Assembly: GCA_021234155.1 (NCBI GenBank)
Contig: JAJEKV010000026.1
Location: forward strand, 4,639,244 to 4,703,243
Direction: 5' to 3'
Length of the DNA stretch: 64,000 nt
Source of the DNA: Isoetes taiwanensis
Taxonomy: Eukaryota > Streptophyta > Lycopodiopsida > Isoetales > Isoetaceae
Below the pieces are notes generated by a model. That model worked only from the letters and a program-made list of their open reading frames with translations. It did no database searches and was not told where the DNA came from. Position numbers and translations under genes: made by a program. This document shows positions 43,758-57,487 of this stretch, piece by piece (position 1 is the first letter of the stretch; the number at the start of each line of letters is the position of its first letter).

Positions 43758-46700
43758 TTTAATAAAAAGCACAACACAAACAATCTTTCAGGACTAACAT
43801 GGTGTTGATTGATCGATTAATGGATGCTCCCAAGGTATTTTGGCGGTTATGGTTCTCCTTTCCTTCTAAGTTCTTAGATAGATTATTCTCTTGCTTGTTC
43901 CATACGATACTCGATCTTTTTCTCCTCCTCTTGTTAGCCACCTTTAGCCACTTTCGAATTTGAATTTTCTTTTACGTGCATTAATGGCGGTATTTCCCCA
44001 AAAGATTATCTTTCATTGACTTCGTCGCCTAAACCCATCTTCCCTCCCTTTTAAATTTATATTTTGCTTATACTTCATACGCTTCGAGGCGATCTTCTTG
44101 CTCAATTAAGTATTTCTCCTTCATTGATCCCTCAAAATTTATTAAATTTGGAGATTTCTCTAACTCTGCTCTAAGGTAACGAGAAATGAATCACTTGGTC
44201 ATTTTGCTCCAAATTGGGATACTCTAATACGGACCGAGAGGATCTAAACTTTGCCAAATTTGGATACTTCAATGGAGTACCATTATCCCTGTTCGTGAGA
44301 GATCCCCAATTATTTAGATGAGCAACTAACCCGACCCGGTACCAACAATCAGGGCACCTACAATATTTCAACTCTTGAAGTATTCAACTTAACTCACGTA
44401 GTTTGCCTCTAAGATTGATTCATTGTCCCAAAATTCTTTGTTATAGTCAAAGTAGACTCATTGGCTTAAAATTGAAGCTTTGGGATCATCTTCTTAGACT
44501 CCATAAAGGCATTGTAATTAACTTTCGATCTCTTGGCTAAATTATCCCTACATTTTGGTGGAATGTGGTTGCTAGAACCTCAACTTCTTGCTCAAGCTTG
44601 GCTTTTGACTATTGAAACATTTCAATTATCTTTTCTCCAAATGGAATACTGAGACTTCCTCTGATAATTCAACAAATTTCATGTGGCCTCTGATACTATG
44701 AGTGAGCTCGGCCCCATTCTTGGAATGACTGTTTTCCACAATCTTCAACTCAATTGGTACCTATCGACTCACAGTACTACCCTTACAAGCCTCCCAAGTG
44801 CTTTGTCCAGCAGCACCACCAAGATAATCCCCTCTGAACTTCCCTTCTGGACTGCTTTGGAATAAATCTATCTTGCAACTTTCGGATGAAGCTGATTGCA
44901 AACCTTTGCCAAAATTGCAACTTTGAGACGTTAAATGGCAGTGAATATTCATATCAAGAAGGTACTTGAGGACTCAAATGCACCAAAAAAATCAGATGGA
45001 ACTACCTCCATGCATACCAATCATGGAATTACAGTTATATCATACGGTGATAATTCAAATAGCTATCATAAGGATCGCTTAGAAACTATGGGTTTTTATG
45101 ATATTCCAAACCTCAAAATGAGTGGAAAGAATCAATGGCGATACGAAGAGAATTGAAGCGAGAGGAAGCAAGAAAACAAGTGCCACAAATTCTGCAAGCC
45201 CCTCAGTCTCAACTCACCAACGACACATCTCTCCCTATCAAACCAGTTTGGAATTAAGGTTTTAAACAAGGTATCTTCATCAAAACCCTCCTTGGTGGAT
45301 TGAAAAAGAGATGTGCAAAATGATCAAGCTCATAACAAAGCTCTTTGAGCCTTCTCAATTCCTATAATCGATAAGGCAAATATTGACCACAATATGGCAA
45401 CTGGCTGGCGGGGAAAACAAAGCTCTTTGAATTGCCAAAAAGATTGATGCTGCACAAAACTTTGCTCGAGGTATTCGGGGAAACTTACAAGTGTCAGCCT
45501 TTCCTATCCAAAGGCACACGAGAGATTGTGGCTATGCTCAAAGAACACTTGATTGAAAAAAACAAATACTGGTCAGTTATGTGGTTTCATTAATTAATAG
45601 AAAAGATGCGCAAACCTGAGGATTTGCGGAGTCGGACTCCTCAGGACACTCAACAATGGTTCCTTGGCTAATCTCTCAGCAGTGGATGGATCTCAAAACA
45701 GCACTCTTGTTAAGAAAGTAAACCTGAAGATTACGCATGTGATATTGACACATAAACCTGAAATGTAATACTTATGCGGTGTTATCACAAATTCTGAAGA
45801 TGATACTGTGACGGTAATCCTATCTCACCCTCAAACATTTCCTCATAAGTTTTGCCTCAAGCCTCCACTCACCACTCCCATACGAATCTTCCATACTATT
45901 TTATTTCCATCTCTGAAATACCACTACTCATTCAAATGAAATCCGCTTCATGTTACGACATGACCTTACTCAAAGCTATTTCCTCACATAAAATGCCACC
46001 ATTTCCCCGAGAGATGGCTACGCAACCCGACAATTGGTTGTGCACATGAAATGATGCCTACCTTACACCGAATTAAAAGATGTAGATAGGATCCAGGGGA
46101 TATCTGAGGGGAAAATAGAGGTAGGTAGTATCATGGACATATCGACCTCTGGAAAAAGATACGCTACATGATGGGGAGGGCTACAACGGTTGGTCTAGTT
46201 AATAAGCTCCACAGACTCAAGCCTATGAAGCTCAACAATTGGCCGGATCTGCGGATTCTTCACAACATGACCACATCATTTCGGGCAAGATCTTTTCCTT
46301 AACAAACCTTGCATTTGATTCTAGTAATAAAAATTGTAGGATTAAACATCTTTGAATGATACTCACGACAAACATCCGCCCTCTTGATTTCAAAACTCTG
46401 CCTGTAATGAAGATTGTTGTAAGTCAAAGTTTTGGAGTTGCCCCGTCATCTTGAGAATCATGATCCATAAACCCTGATGACCACGGATACTAGCGACAAC
46501 TAGATCGATTCAAGAGAATGCTTTAAATGCTATCAACACCCTTTCGAAACACTTGGGATGATGATCTACCTCACATCCAATAAAATGTGCTAGCATAGCT
46601 AAATCCTAATAGCAAAAGGCTAGAAGAAACTCTAGAGCACCTTCTTCTCAACACTCTTTTGATACTTAGCGAGGCTGGTCGAAAAGATACTTAGGCACCT

Positions 46701-48935
46701 TCTCTTGCTTCTTCTCATAATTTACTCTCCATGAAGATTCTCATTTGGAATCTCGAGAATAAAAACCCTCTATAAAGGAGGAGGTAATATCTCGGATAAA
46801 CTATAGCGGTGACATTATCTGCTTTGCGAGGCTGAGGCTGCCTAACTTTGAGTGCTCAAACCTTGCTGATTGGATAGGCCACGGGTTTCCTCAATATGGA
46901 TTGAAACCCACGAGGCACATCAGTGAAATTTGTGCATTATTCAAACATCTAAATCAAAACTTAATTTATAATAGCAGCCCATGCAAGACCTAGCGATTGA
47001 TGGTTCTCACAAATAAAGACATTTCTTTTTGGGATCATTAATATTTATGCTTCAAGCGATTCTAGACCGGGGACTACAACATGGACTTCTATTAACAAGC
47101 GGCTCTCAACCCGAGTTGTGACACATGGATTATGGCGGATGACTTTAACAACACTCCAACTTTTGGGATATGAAAATTGGCGAGGGATTTAAACATATTA
47201 ATGCTTGATGAGAGAGAACTCAATGGGATTTATTGCTTGATATGCACTTCTTACAACATATTCCATCCTCAACATAAACATACTTGGTCAAACAAACAGA
47301 AGGGAATAATAGGGTGTATTGTGCACTTTCGTGATTCTATATTAATACTTGATCATCATGACTTTTGGGATAAGCGCCTTGTCCACGGTGATGAGTGTGC
47401 GCCTCAATGTCGATCATCGACCTCAATTTCTAATCACCAAGCATGTGCTTTCTATAAGAGAACTGGTAACACCTTCAAGCTAAGCTGTTCCTCCTTGGCT
47501 ACTAACATTATTGAAAGAATTTAAAGCATTTACAATTCTCTTCGAGTTAGATCTACAAACTCAATGGTCATTTATTCCAATATCAAAGAATCCAAATCAC
47601 GGATCAAGCTGGTCCTAAACGACTCCATGACAATAAACTGGCGAAGAGAAACACCTTGATATATGAAAGAGGTTAGAATGAAACCGGGGATGATTCCTAA
47701 ATATTGAGCTCCAGCGTAAGAAGGGGAATCTAGAAGTAGCCATCAAGACCATTGAAGAATTAGAAAGCCAAAAGTTCCTCAATGAGATGTAAGCTTAAAT
47801 ATTTTTCAAAATGGATCGCTGGGAACTCTAAATTTTTCTACGGGGTGGCCGTCAAGGCTTCTTAAAAACCAGCTTTCTACCATTAAGGATGATAATGATG
47901 TTACTCTAGATGACGAAAAGAGATATCTAACTACTTTTGCTCCAAGTATCTTTGCAATCTTTTCCCAACCTATTGACACCCCTACTCAAGGCGGGAAGCC
48001 AAATCATTTTGAATATGATTATCAATAATGGTCTTCAGTGAGGCTGTGATGTCTAATGCTCTGGAAACTATCCATTCCATTGAAATTTTGACTACTCTCA
48101 AAGTCTTGCAAAGGGAAAAGTCACAGCCGGATGGCCTTCCACGAATTTTATCTTAGTGCAGGACATAATTAAAGATGACTTCATGTTTATGGACAAGGCT
48201 TACGGAATTCAAACCACACCTGCTCTTCTATTTGGACTTATCACTTTGATTCCAAAGTTGACAATCCTCAATCCTTCTCACGATTGGAGGCCAATCTCGC
48301 CAGTAAATTCTACTTATAAAGTTTGTGCAGATAGTACCAAAGCAGTCAAAACTCACCTTGAGGTGTAGCTCAATCAATGCATTTCTCCCCAAATAGATTC
48401 ATCCTAGATAACTACATTAACTTTGCCATGGAGGGTTTGCATTGGAAACAGGCTGACTAATGGGGCTGCATTCTCTTAAACTAGATTTTTTAAAGGCTTT
48501 TGAAATCTGTTCGGATGGGATTTTCACAAAATTCTCTCTCGGCTTGGCTTCATACAAGATCATCAGTTGATCACGGGAGAAACGCTCGAGATCCCAATCC
48601 CACTTGTGCTCATTAATGGATCTCGGGACAATTCTTCCCCTTGCTAGAGGTGCTGAACAAGGTGCCCCTTAACACCATATTTGACTCTGGTTGTGCTGAA
48701 ATGTTAACTAGAGTTATCACTCATCTCAATCAACTTCAGACATATTGTTGGTCACAAATCTTCGATTAACATCACAAATCTATCAATCCTTCAATATCTT
48801 TGATGACTCTTTGATTTCCTCAAAAATGACTTGAATATTATTCAGCTTTCTTCTGAGACTATTCATAGCTTTGGTTACGCCTCCGGTATTCACGAATAGA
48901 AATAAATATTACTATCATTGGGGACTTCCTTACGG
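43758..48935 (+). mobile_element. L1-type LINE, decayed (copy 1)
   Basis: ORF1-like sequence covers roughly 44000-46700 in many frames. ORF2 starts near 46729 with MKILIWNLENKN, the normal beginning of a plant L1 endonuclease (MKILSWN). WIMADDFNNTPTF at 47122-47160 is the endonuclease GDFN motif, with D for G. FGLITLIPK and DWRPISPVNSTYKVCA near 48225-48330 are the start of the reverse transcriptase. Downstream RT sequence is fragmentary. The endonuclease and RT motifs match those of copy 2 at 59700-64000, so both belong to one family. Confidence 0.75.
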
Positions 48936-49039
48936 ATAACGTGGCATTAAATGTATGGCTTGAGACGACTCAACTTCTTGGCACTCACTCTCTCAATCCT
49001 AGTCTCAAATGTGCTGAAACCCATTGTAGAAGAAAATGC

Positions 49040-50625
49040 TTGACGTTCGGGGAATATGCGGCTGTAAACCATTATATTTACGGACTCGTCACCATACAAA
49101 TCTACATATATAGCCTTGTATACCATAGATTGTGGCACTAGGGGGATGACTAAGTTGATATAACTTAGCCAACCTTAGGTTAGACCAATTTCACGTGGCC
49201 TTAACCTGTGGGCACACTTCCTGCGGCCTTACCATTAGACCTGTGGCATAACATGTGAACCCTAACATATAAGGCCTAAACCTAACCTAGGCCTCTTTTA
49301 AGGCTCCGGCTGATGCAGGAACCTTCTTAGCTTCGAAACTCATTTGAGAACCGTCTATTGTGTACGGCTAGCATGGCGGCCAGGCGTGGCGCATCGGCGA
49401 GGAGTGGGAGCTACCTCGAACGCCGAAGACCATGGAGGCGCCAAGATTGGGGAGGGAGTGCTTTTGGGCGGTATGTAGAGTAGTAGTCATAGTAGTTCAT
49501 ACGGAATTAGCATTCGAGATGAGTTAGTATATCTTATTATCTGGTAGAGCCATCCTAGAACCCTCATTCATCATCATGGACACATCAGGAACTCTGGCTG
49601 TAGAAGTTAGATATAGATGATGGGTTAAGATATTCTTATGATATTCTCATGATATGATGATTATGTGATGATGGTTGATCATGTTTGCTCCTCTTGTATT
49701 GGGAAGAGTTGGGTTGAAGATCCCTTGGTTCTATTAGTTGCGGCTTTGTGCATAGTAGCCCCACCGGGGCTATAGAGGCTGATGTTTCAACACTACACAA
49801 GCGGGGCTAGAGGCAATGCGGAGGGAGGATCACTGCTTGGGAGGAGTGGGGGCTACGCGGGGATCCCATAGTGGGCTAGGCTTATGATGCGGTCGCCGTG
49901 CGGGCGAGCATGGAGTCGACACCTCACAGGCGATGGTGTAAGCCACGCCTCAAGAGCTGCAGGTGTCGGCTTGGCTCTTGTTTTGGGGGTTGATGAGTCT
50001 GAATGGGTATTAATAGCCGATTCTTTAGCAGCCAGCGGAACTTACTCACGGACTTAGGAAGAGGAGATGCAACCCTTCTCATCCCGGACGAGAGATGCAA
50101 CCTAGAGTAGTCCCAGATGGGTGATACCATGGGATGCATGTCAGGAAGGCTAGAGTCACGCTTGAGCTTGATTTAGCCCATGCGCAAAGTATGCCTGGGA
50201 GGCGGATGGAGTGGTCAACCCCTAGCCATTGTCTTATGCCCGGCCCTACGCCATTGTTATGACTTCGATGCTGCTCTATCTTGAGGCACAGCGGTCAGTC
50301 ACCCTCCTTATGAGTGGAGCCATGGGTGGGAGCTCTTATGTTTTATAGCATAGGATTATCTTCAGCTGCGGTTGTGGATATGTGATGGACTACCCTTGAG
50401 GTAGTATATTTATGTGTTATTACTTCTTAGTTAAACGTTGTTTATGCTTAGTTGTGATAGAAGCCCATAGGGGAAAGAGCGGCATGAACACAACCGTGTC
50501 CCTGCCAGCACTAGAGATTCTCTGGATCGCGGGTTAGAGCCGGAGGACATGGGTTGATATGGGCCAGGATGGAGGATTTCTATAGAGTGTCTGGCCGGTG
50601 GCAGAGTATATTTAGCAGAATCACA
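49040..50625 (+). mobile_element. 5' LTR of gypsy element B
   Basis: 1.59-kb repeat that recurs at 57488-59064. Shared blocks include CTACATATATAGCCTTGTAT, AGACCAATTTCACGTGGCC, GGCCTAAACC and GGCGGATGGA. It starts near TTGACGTTCGGGG, ends AATCACA and is followed by the primer site TGGTATCGGAGC (50627-50638), one base different from the complement of initiator tRNA-Met. Many single-base gaps separate it from its partner, so the insertion is old. Confidence 0.85.
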
Positions 50626-53600
50626 ATGGTATCGGAGCAATGTTCTTGGTTGACCAAGAGCTAATACGACCATATCTGAATAGGTAGACTAAGCGGCCTA
50701 ACTAATGAATGGAATGAAAATTCGGTCTTGAGCAGCGAAAAGGGAGAAATTTTTTTCCATTAGTAGAGATTAAGTAATTAGATTAAGTATAGTCTAAGTG
50801 GTGGAAATAATATAGTCAAAAAGAAACCTTCTAGTAAATTTGAGCTCAAGTTGTTCATGACACAGCACCTTTCAAGCAAAAAAAAATTGAATGAAATGCT
50901 TTCGAAAATAAAGCTTGAGAAAAGAAATGGCGTGAAAATGACCACTACTTATTAAAAGGAATAGGAAATTTTGAAATAGTTAAGAGTGATTAGGGAAGTA
51001 CCTTGAGTATAACCCATAGTTACAATAAAATTTACTCTTAAGAAAAAGTAGTTAATAAACTTTATAGAAGCGCCTCTACTCCTAGAAGTTCCCAGGTAGC
51101 TTGAACCTCCTCTCTTACCCTTGTAAAATTAGAAGCTAATCTCGAAAATTTTGCCACAAGAGTGTCCACCAAAGCGAGCAGTGACGAGGTCGATCAAAAG
51201 GCTGAAGATAAGCAGATAAATCGAAGAGGCCACCATCGAGGAAGGCTAGTATTGGGAGGACCAAACAAGTAGCTAGGAAGGTTGGAAGCTCAGAAAAACA
51301 CGCATAGCGTTAGCAGAAACACTCATGGTGGAAGCGACAAGCAGGATTAAGAGGCCATGACTGGGCGGAACTGACGAACTTAGCCACTCAAATAGCAGAC
51401 GAATCGTTCACTCGTGGAGAACAGCGACTTAGCACTTGATTGAATGATGTAAGGCTGAGGGAGAATTGTGATCGTGGCATGTTTTAGCGGAGGAAGAGCG
51501 GGTAGCAAGAGCAACTGACAGCGGGGAGCAACCCCGACAGCGGGGAGAGAAGGTGAAGAGCAAGGATAGCAAGAGCAACCCGACGGTAGAACAACCATAG
51601 CGCCGGGAAGAATGGGAGCGACAAGTAGTAGGGCAACACCGGCGTCAGACAACCCGGCCAGCGGGAACGGCGGCAAGGGCGAGCAATCAATGCGGAAGAA
51701 AGGAAGGAAGAGAGCAGCGAGGCAGGAGAACCACAACTAGGCAATGGAGGAGGATGAGCTAGAAGAAGAAAGAAGGCAACATGCAAAAGAATTATCTCAC
51801 AAAGCAATGGATCGTGAAGTGGCAGGCCGGTGAAAAAGCTAGCCTCCACCACCTCGACTTCGATTCACGAAGAAAGGTCCGTAGCAGTACCCGGTCGATG
51901 ATCGAGCTGTCTTTTTAGTGCCTACATCAAGGTCTATCTAGGAGTTGAGATAGGCTCATTCACCGAACCACATCAACGACGGTAGGGATCTGCGCCCGCG
52001 AAGCGTAAGCAGGAGGCCAAGATCTGCACCATGATGGTCAGGAGCCTGCTTGCGGGGCGTGAGGGCGGAGCTGGTACAACCTTTTGAAAGGCAACCTCTG
52101 CAGCGATCCATACCAAGCAGACCCAAAGACCTCCAGGTGAGGATAGCAAGGAAGAAGTAAATGAAGAGCTTGATCGGCAAACTATATAAATATAAGTTTT
52201 TTCACTGCGTTGTTTTTACTCATTGGAAATGAATTTATTTATAAATTAATTGCTTGTAGAATATAAAAATATTCTTGTATAAATTAATTGTAGTAGAATC
52301 CCTTGTATCTTACCCAAATGCTCTTAATTGGCTAAGTAGCATAGTCACTTGATTTAGGGCAAAATTGATCCAAATTTAAATTTACCAAAGATGTTAGAAT
52401 GTAGAAATTGTCTAGAAAATCTTGATTAATAGCACTTTAAATTTGTCAAAAAATATCCAAAAATATAGAATTGGCCCACAGGTGAGGCAAAGCTTCAAAC
52501 GTGCGTTAAGCCTTGAGAGAGGCCATCCGTAGCGGATTCACGGTTGCCCATATTTGCACTTTTAGATATCTTTGGTATGAAATAAGTTGCTAGCTAGCTT
52601 AGAATTGGCCCAAATAGGCATTCTAGGATCTTATAGTTCTGAAATTGTGATAAATCTTAGCAAGTAACAAGGCACGGGGTGAGATGGCGCCAAATGGGTG
52701 TGCGTTTTTCACTTGAGATGTGTCATTAGCGCCGAGATATTCAAGTGCCATATTGTCTCGAGCGACTGAGCATTCATGACTAATGTCATAGCTACGCCAC
52801 CAACAAGTACACTTCGCCGACTTATGATATCAAGAGCCTAAAGGATGGCTGGACATACCTCCTGTCGGAAGGGCAACTATCATAGATACTCTGAGGCCAT
52901 ATTAGTATCGAATCCTAGACTCCAAGCGGACATGCTTTGACTAAGGAGGTATTACAAGCGGCAAAGCGGGCTCACTCAGGAATAGAAATATGGCGTGATT
53001 GCAACAAACTTCTTCCTCATCGGCCAGATGCTTGTTTGCATCAACCTCGGCAGCACCATCTCAAGATCCACGACAATCTTCTACCTTAGAGATTGGAGGT
53101 CAAACACCATCAAGAAGAGGCATCATGAGGACAAAATACCGGCATTACAATTGATCAATCAAGATTAGTCCACTGCCGGATGGATGCACATAAACTCCTC
53201 TTAGCAAGAGAAGTTGCATAGTTAGAGAAGTGGTAGAGCACTCAACATTATCATCGGCCTTATAACAGCGGCATGCGACGTGAGCGAAGAATAGAGATAA
53301 AGCAAAGGTCAACACAACAATATCAATTGAGAGTGAAGAATCATCCTCGAATCTCATAACCTCGAGCCTTTGGGATCACGACATCGAGCCTTATGCAGCC
53401 ACTACATCAGCAAGTTTACTAAGAAGAACAATTTTAATGAAAGTAGTCGGCATCAGCATTAAGGGCGATCGAGTCGAGGAATATGTTCAACAAAGAAGCG
53501 AGAACACCTTGAATGATTACTTTCACGGCAACTCCAAGGGCGATTCTTTTCAACAAATTATGGATCATGTACTTGCTACTCAATGACCGACTACACCGGC

Positions 53601-56600
53601 TTTAAACAAGCAGGGATTATCGGTCGTTGAGTTTCTTAAAATTATGGGTGATAATATCCTTGATGGGATTGGAATGAAATTTAAGTAGATTTTTGTCTTT
53701 TTCTTTTAAAAGGATGGATCAAGAATGAAGCAAAGCTTCAAGTATTGGGAAAATGTATGGAGTACAATAATTGTATACATTCTTTGTGAATATCCAATAT
53801 ATTGGAACCTCTTAGTGAGCTTGATCATAGCTAAGAAGGGTTCGAATAATGGGATAGCGAGTGACCATGTATATATAGTAGTACTTAGCGGCACAAGGAA
53901 TGTCGGAGCCAAATGAAGGAAGCAATCTAATAAGTCAGGCCAACTAGCAGATGGCATCAACTCAAAGGTAGGGCTAGGGCAATAATTAAGAAAATTAGAT
54001 CCTAGAGTATAGATTAGATCTAAAACAAGAATAATTATCTAATCATATAGTTTTCTATGTGTGCCCAAAGTAATATCATCTTGAGCTAAACTTATGGCCA
54101 CTTAGGATTTATGTAGTAGTTCTTTAACTTGTAAATTTTGCACCTCTAGATGACGGACATCTTTAAGAGCAAGACTCTTAAGTCCAAATCTAGGCGATGG
54201 TAAGCGAGGCCAAACAATTAGCGGCCACCAACGGAACAAGAGTCAAGTTAAAACATCAGCAAAGCGAAGCAAAGTAGAGCATCGGCACCAACTTATACAT
54301 TGGCAATTATGATGACCTCACCAAGAAGCATGCGATATTAAAGGCTGGCTAAGCAATAATTGATTATTATAAGCAAGAGATACTTATCCGGCACCAAAAG
54401 GGCAAGCACCTTATAATTTAAGTTAAGGAAGTAATTTGTCGTGCAGCATGTCGATAAAGCAATTACTTAAGTACATCATGAGGAATGAGTCATTACATAA
54501 GCTACAAGTTATGCGACCAGACTACAAAGTAAGAAGGAAGATGCTACTTAGGAGCAGTTGCCTGCGGCCATTCTAAGTTAATCAAGAAGTCCCATGATAT
54601 ATCTCAATTGAAATTTGAGCTTTTGCTCTATAGAGGCATAGAGTGCAAAATCACTCTTGCAGGAGGCAGAGCCGATCAGCAAGGCTCTTTATAGAATGAC
54701 ATTAGGAGCTGTGAGCTCAAGAAGCGGTTGTAGGAGTTGATCAACGGGGATCCTTTCGACCAGATGAAGTCTAAAGATGTATATCAACCATGGGCGAGAA
54801 CAAGTAATGACATAATGGATCAGCCCCAAAAGCGGATTCTTCTACAAAATCAACTTAAGCTTTCGAACTGTCGGCAAATAAGGATGAAGGGGAGATAATT
54901 ATAAGACTCCTTGGAGAACTTGGTATAGGCACTATCACTTCCACGGTGATGCCCTTGAGTCTATGAATGCTCCACAGAAGCTTGTATGCATTTGAGGGCG
55001 ACATCTTGAAGAATTCCTTGGATGTTTCTTCATCAATTCTCGCCGACGACGCCATTGATCTCTGACAAATCAATGGAAGAGCATGCAGCGTGGAATGTTA
55101 GGCATTAAGCCACTCATTGGCAAGCTTTTGAAGCAGCAATTTGCAATGCCATCTCTCCCACTTGACGAAAGGCGAATTGTGAGAAGATGAAAGGGCGTCT
55201 TCCCCCAACACATGGAGTTCAAGCACATGATAGGCTAGTCCTTCTAAGAGTGCAAACGGATTAGAAAAGAGAAACCTTCAAATATTTTTAAAAGGAAGGT
55301 AATCTTTATCATCAAAGAACAACTATACTCAAAGCATAAGGGTAAGAAAATTTTTGGGACAGCATAGACAAACCTATTTCGACCATGCAAAATTTGTAAG
55401 GGCCATACTTCAAGATTCAGAGGCAACTAAATGCAGCAGTATGAAAAGCAGAGATGTCAGAACCTGTAGAGCTCTGTCGATGGAACCCGGCCAGACAAGA
55501 GGCGGAACAACTTCAAATTCGGGTTTGGAACCTTGGGGTACCCGAGGCAGGTAAATCTTCGGCATGGTTTCATGGCAGACCTTCCAAGGACAACAAGCTT
55601 TGAAGCCGTGATAGTTGGCGGTATATAGTTTATAAAAAGGGCATTTTATAGCGCGTTTTTATAGAACCTGCGACCTTGGATCTAGCGGGTGTGGTCTGCA
55701 TGAAGTTCTTGTGGGCTGCATGGAAGGCGCAATTAGATCATCACCAATAGAGATCCGAGGAGTTCCTTAGCGTACGTTTGTAACACTTCTTCAACATGAG
55801 CACCAGCGTTTGATGGGTTTTGCCCAATCTTTTATGATCCAAATCATTAAAGGTGCACCAGCCTATTTTGGAAACACGTTGAGAGGCTATGATTGGAACC
55901 GTGTCCAAATGGTAAGTACATACACGGTCGATTCACGTACAATAATATGGAAGCAAGAGTCGCCGAAGATGTCCTCCTCCATGATCAGTCTGATTATTAA
56001 TGCTTGACCCTAATTTATGGCGGCATCCCCAATACTTTAGGTGAAGTTTTCTCAGCAAACAACGGCATATGCATTAGCTTTTTGGTGGTGGCAGAATATC
56101 TTCTTGGCATGGGCACATCTAAAGTCTGCTTGAGATAGACATAACACTTCCTCGGTTGTTTGTTGCCAATGAGATAAAGTTGAGCTCAAGTAAAGTTTGA
56201 AAGCGAGGAAGCTTGGCGTGCGGCGGTGTAAGAAGCTGGCCCTGAGGTAGGCGGTCAGTTCAGGATCTTGGAGAAGAGTGAGCTCTCAAGCTACAAGTTG
56301 GATCTGGGCTGCCTTAGGTCTTCCATGTGAGTTTATTAAAAGGTACGATCCTAACCACGAGAGAAGGTTTGAGACCGCTCGAACTTTGTTGGAAATGGTG
56401 AAGGATCAGAAGTAGAAATAGTGCACGAATTACTTCTTGATAAGTCATTCAAAAGAAGACTAGGAATCTCCCGATTCCTCCAATATTTGGTTAAGTAGAA
56501 ACACTTACCGTGGAAAACCCAGCGACGCTAGGTATTGAAGCTTAAAAATTTGGAGAAACAATACAGCGAAGTTTATAAGGAGTTTGATGGGTGAGTGGAA

Positions 56601-57487
56601 TATAGGCAGTGCGACCCCCAACTTGCGGGAGGTTAAGCTGGTATGTTTAGCAGATTAGCCTTAAAACTTTGGCGCATGCATTCTAGTTAGTAGGGTGCAT
56701 GTGCAGGGTGTAGAATCGTGTGGGCGATGATGGGATGCATGGCGGGCATTCTCTAGACCACGCGCACGAGAGATGCTTATGAACCATTAGGGTCATGTGA
56801 GTAGAATGGTATGGTGGCGATGATGGGACATCGATCGGGATGTCTCTATGCGCGATGCGGGAATGCACACACAGCGGTAGGAGGGTCATAGTGAAGGTTA
56901 AAAGTGATCATCTTGCGATGATGGAATGGTAGAGGCGTTCACACAGCAAAACGCGGGGACATGATGTGCCCAGGGTGTACAAAGATAACACTTGATCATG
57001 AAGATGATGGGATCATCTTAGTAGTCATGGCACCAAATCCTTATGGGGCCATGATCCGAGATTGCAAGGTGGTAGGAGTAACCTTGGTGGTGGATTACGG
57101 CTCAGGAGGTAGGTAAGAGGTGGTGCCTAAAACCACAAACTTATTAACTTATATAACGTAATGTGCTACTTGTGCGAGCCCGATGAAGGGAAGCATGAAG
57201 GAGGAGCGTTCTGAGAAAGATAAAGTCATAGATTTTAGACTAACATGAACTCCTAAATTTGTTATATGTATTGCCATGTATATACTTTTATAGCCAACAA
57301 TTGTTATAATATATAATGTTTTTATAAGCGTATAAATAAACACCAACCCATAATAAGTAATTAACGAAAAGTTGATCTTTTGATAGAGTTAAGTTCATAT
57401 ATTCTTGTTGTATTGCTTTTACTTGAAGTTGAGTAGGTTAAATCACCTTGGCAATCTTTGAGAATGACATTATGTCTAGAGGGAGAA
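50626..57487 (+). pseudogene. Internal region of gypsy element B, largely unreadable
   Basis: Only traces of the polyprotein remain. Near 54600-54700 the sequence parallels the start of the element A reverse transcriptase (RGIECKI and SLYRM). Near 56280-56590 it parallels the integrase C-terminus and chromodomain (FHVSLLK-like, then FLQYLVK and KHLPW). It ends with the polypurine tract AGAGGGAGAA. The 5' 4 kb, where gag and any extra frames would lie, contain no stretch I can translate with confidence and no sign of a histone fold. At about 6.9 kb the internal region shows the normal size for this family without the CENH3-like frame. Confidence 0.7.

Noticed and set aside
51380-51852. Minus-strand hydrophobic frames resembling membrane proteins
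   Set aside because: They are antisense to a purine-rich part of element B; leucine/proline runs arise from that composition.
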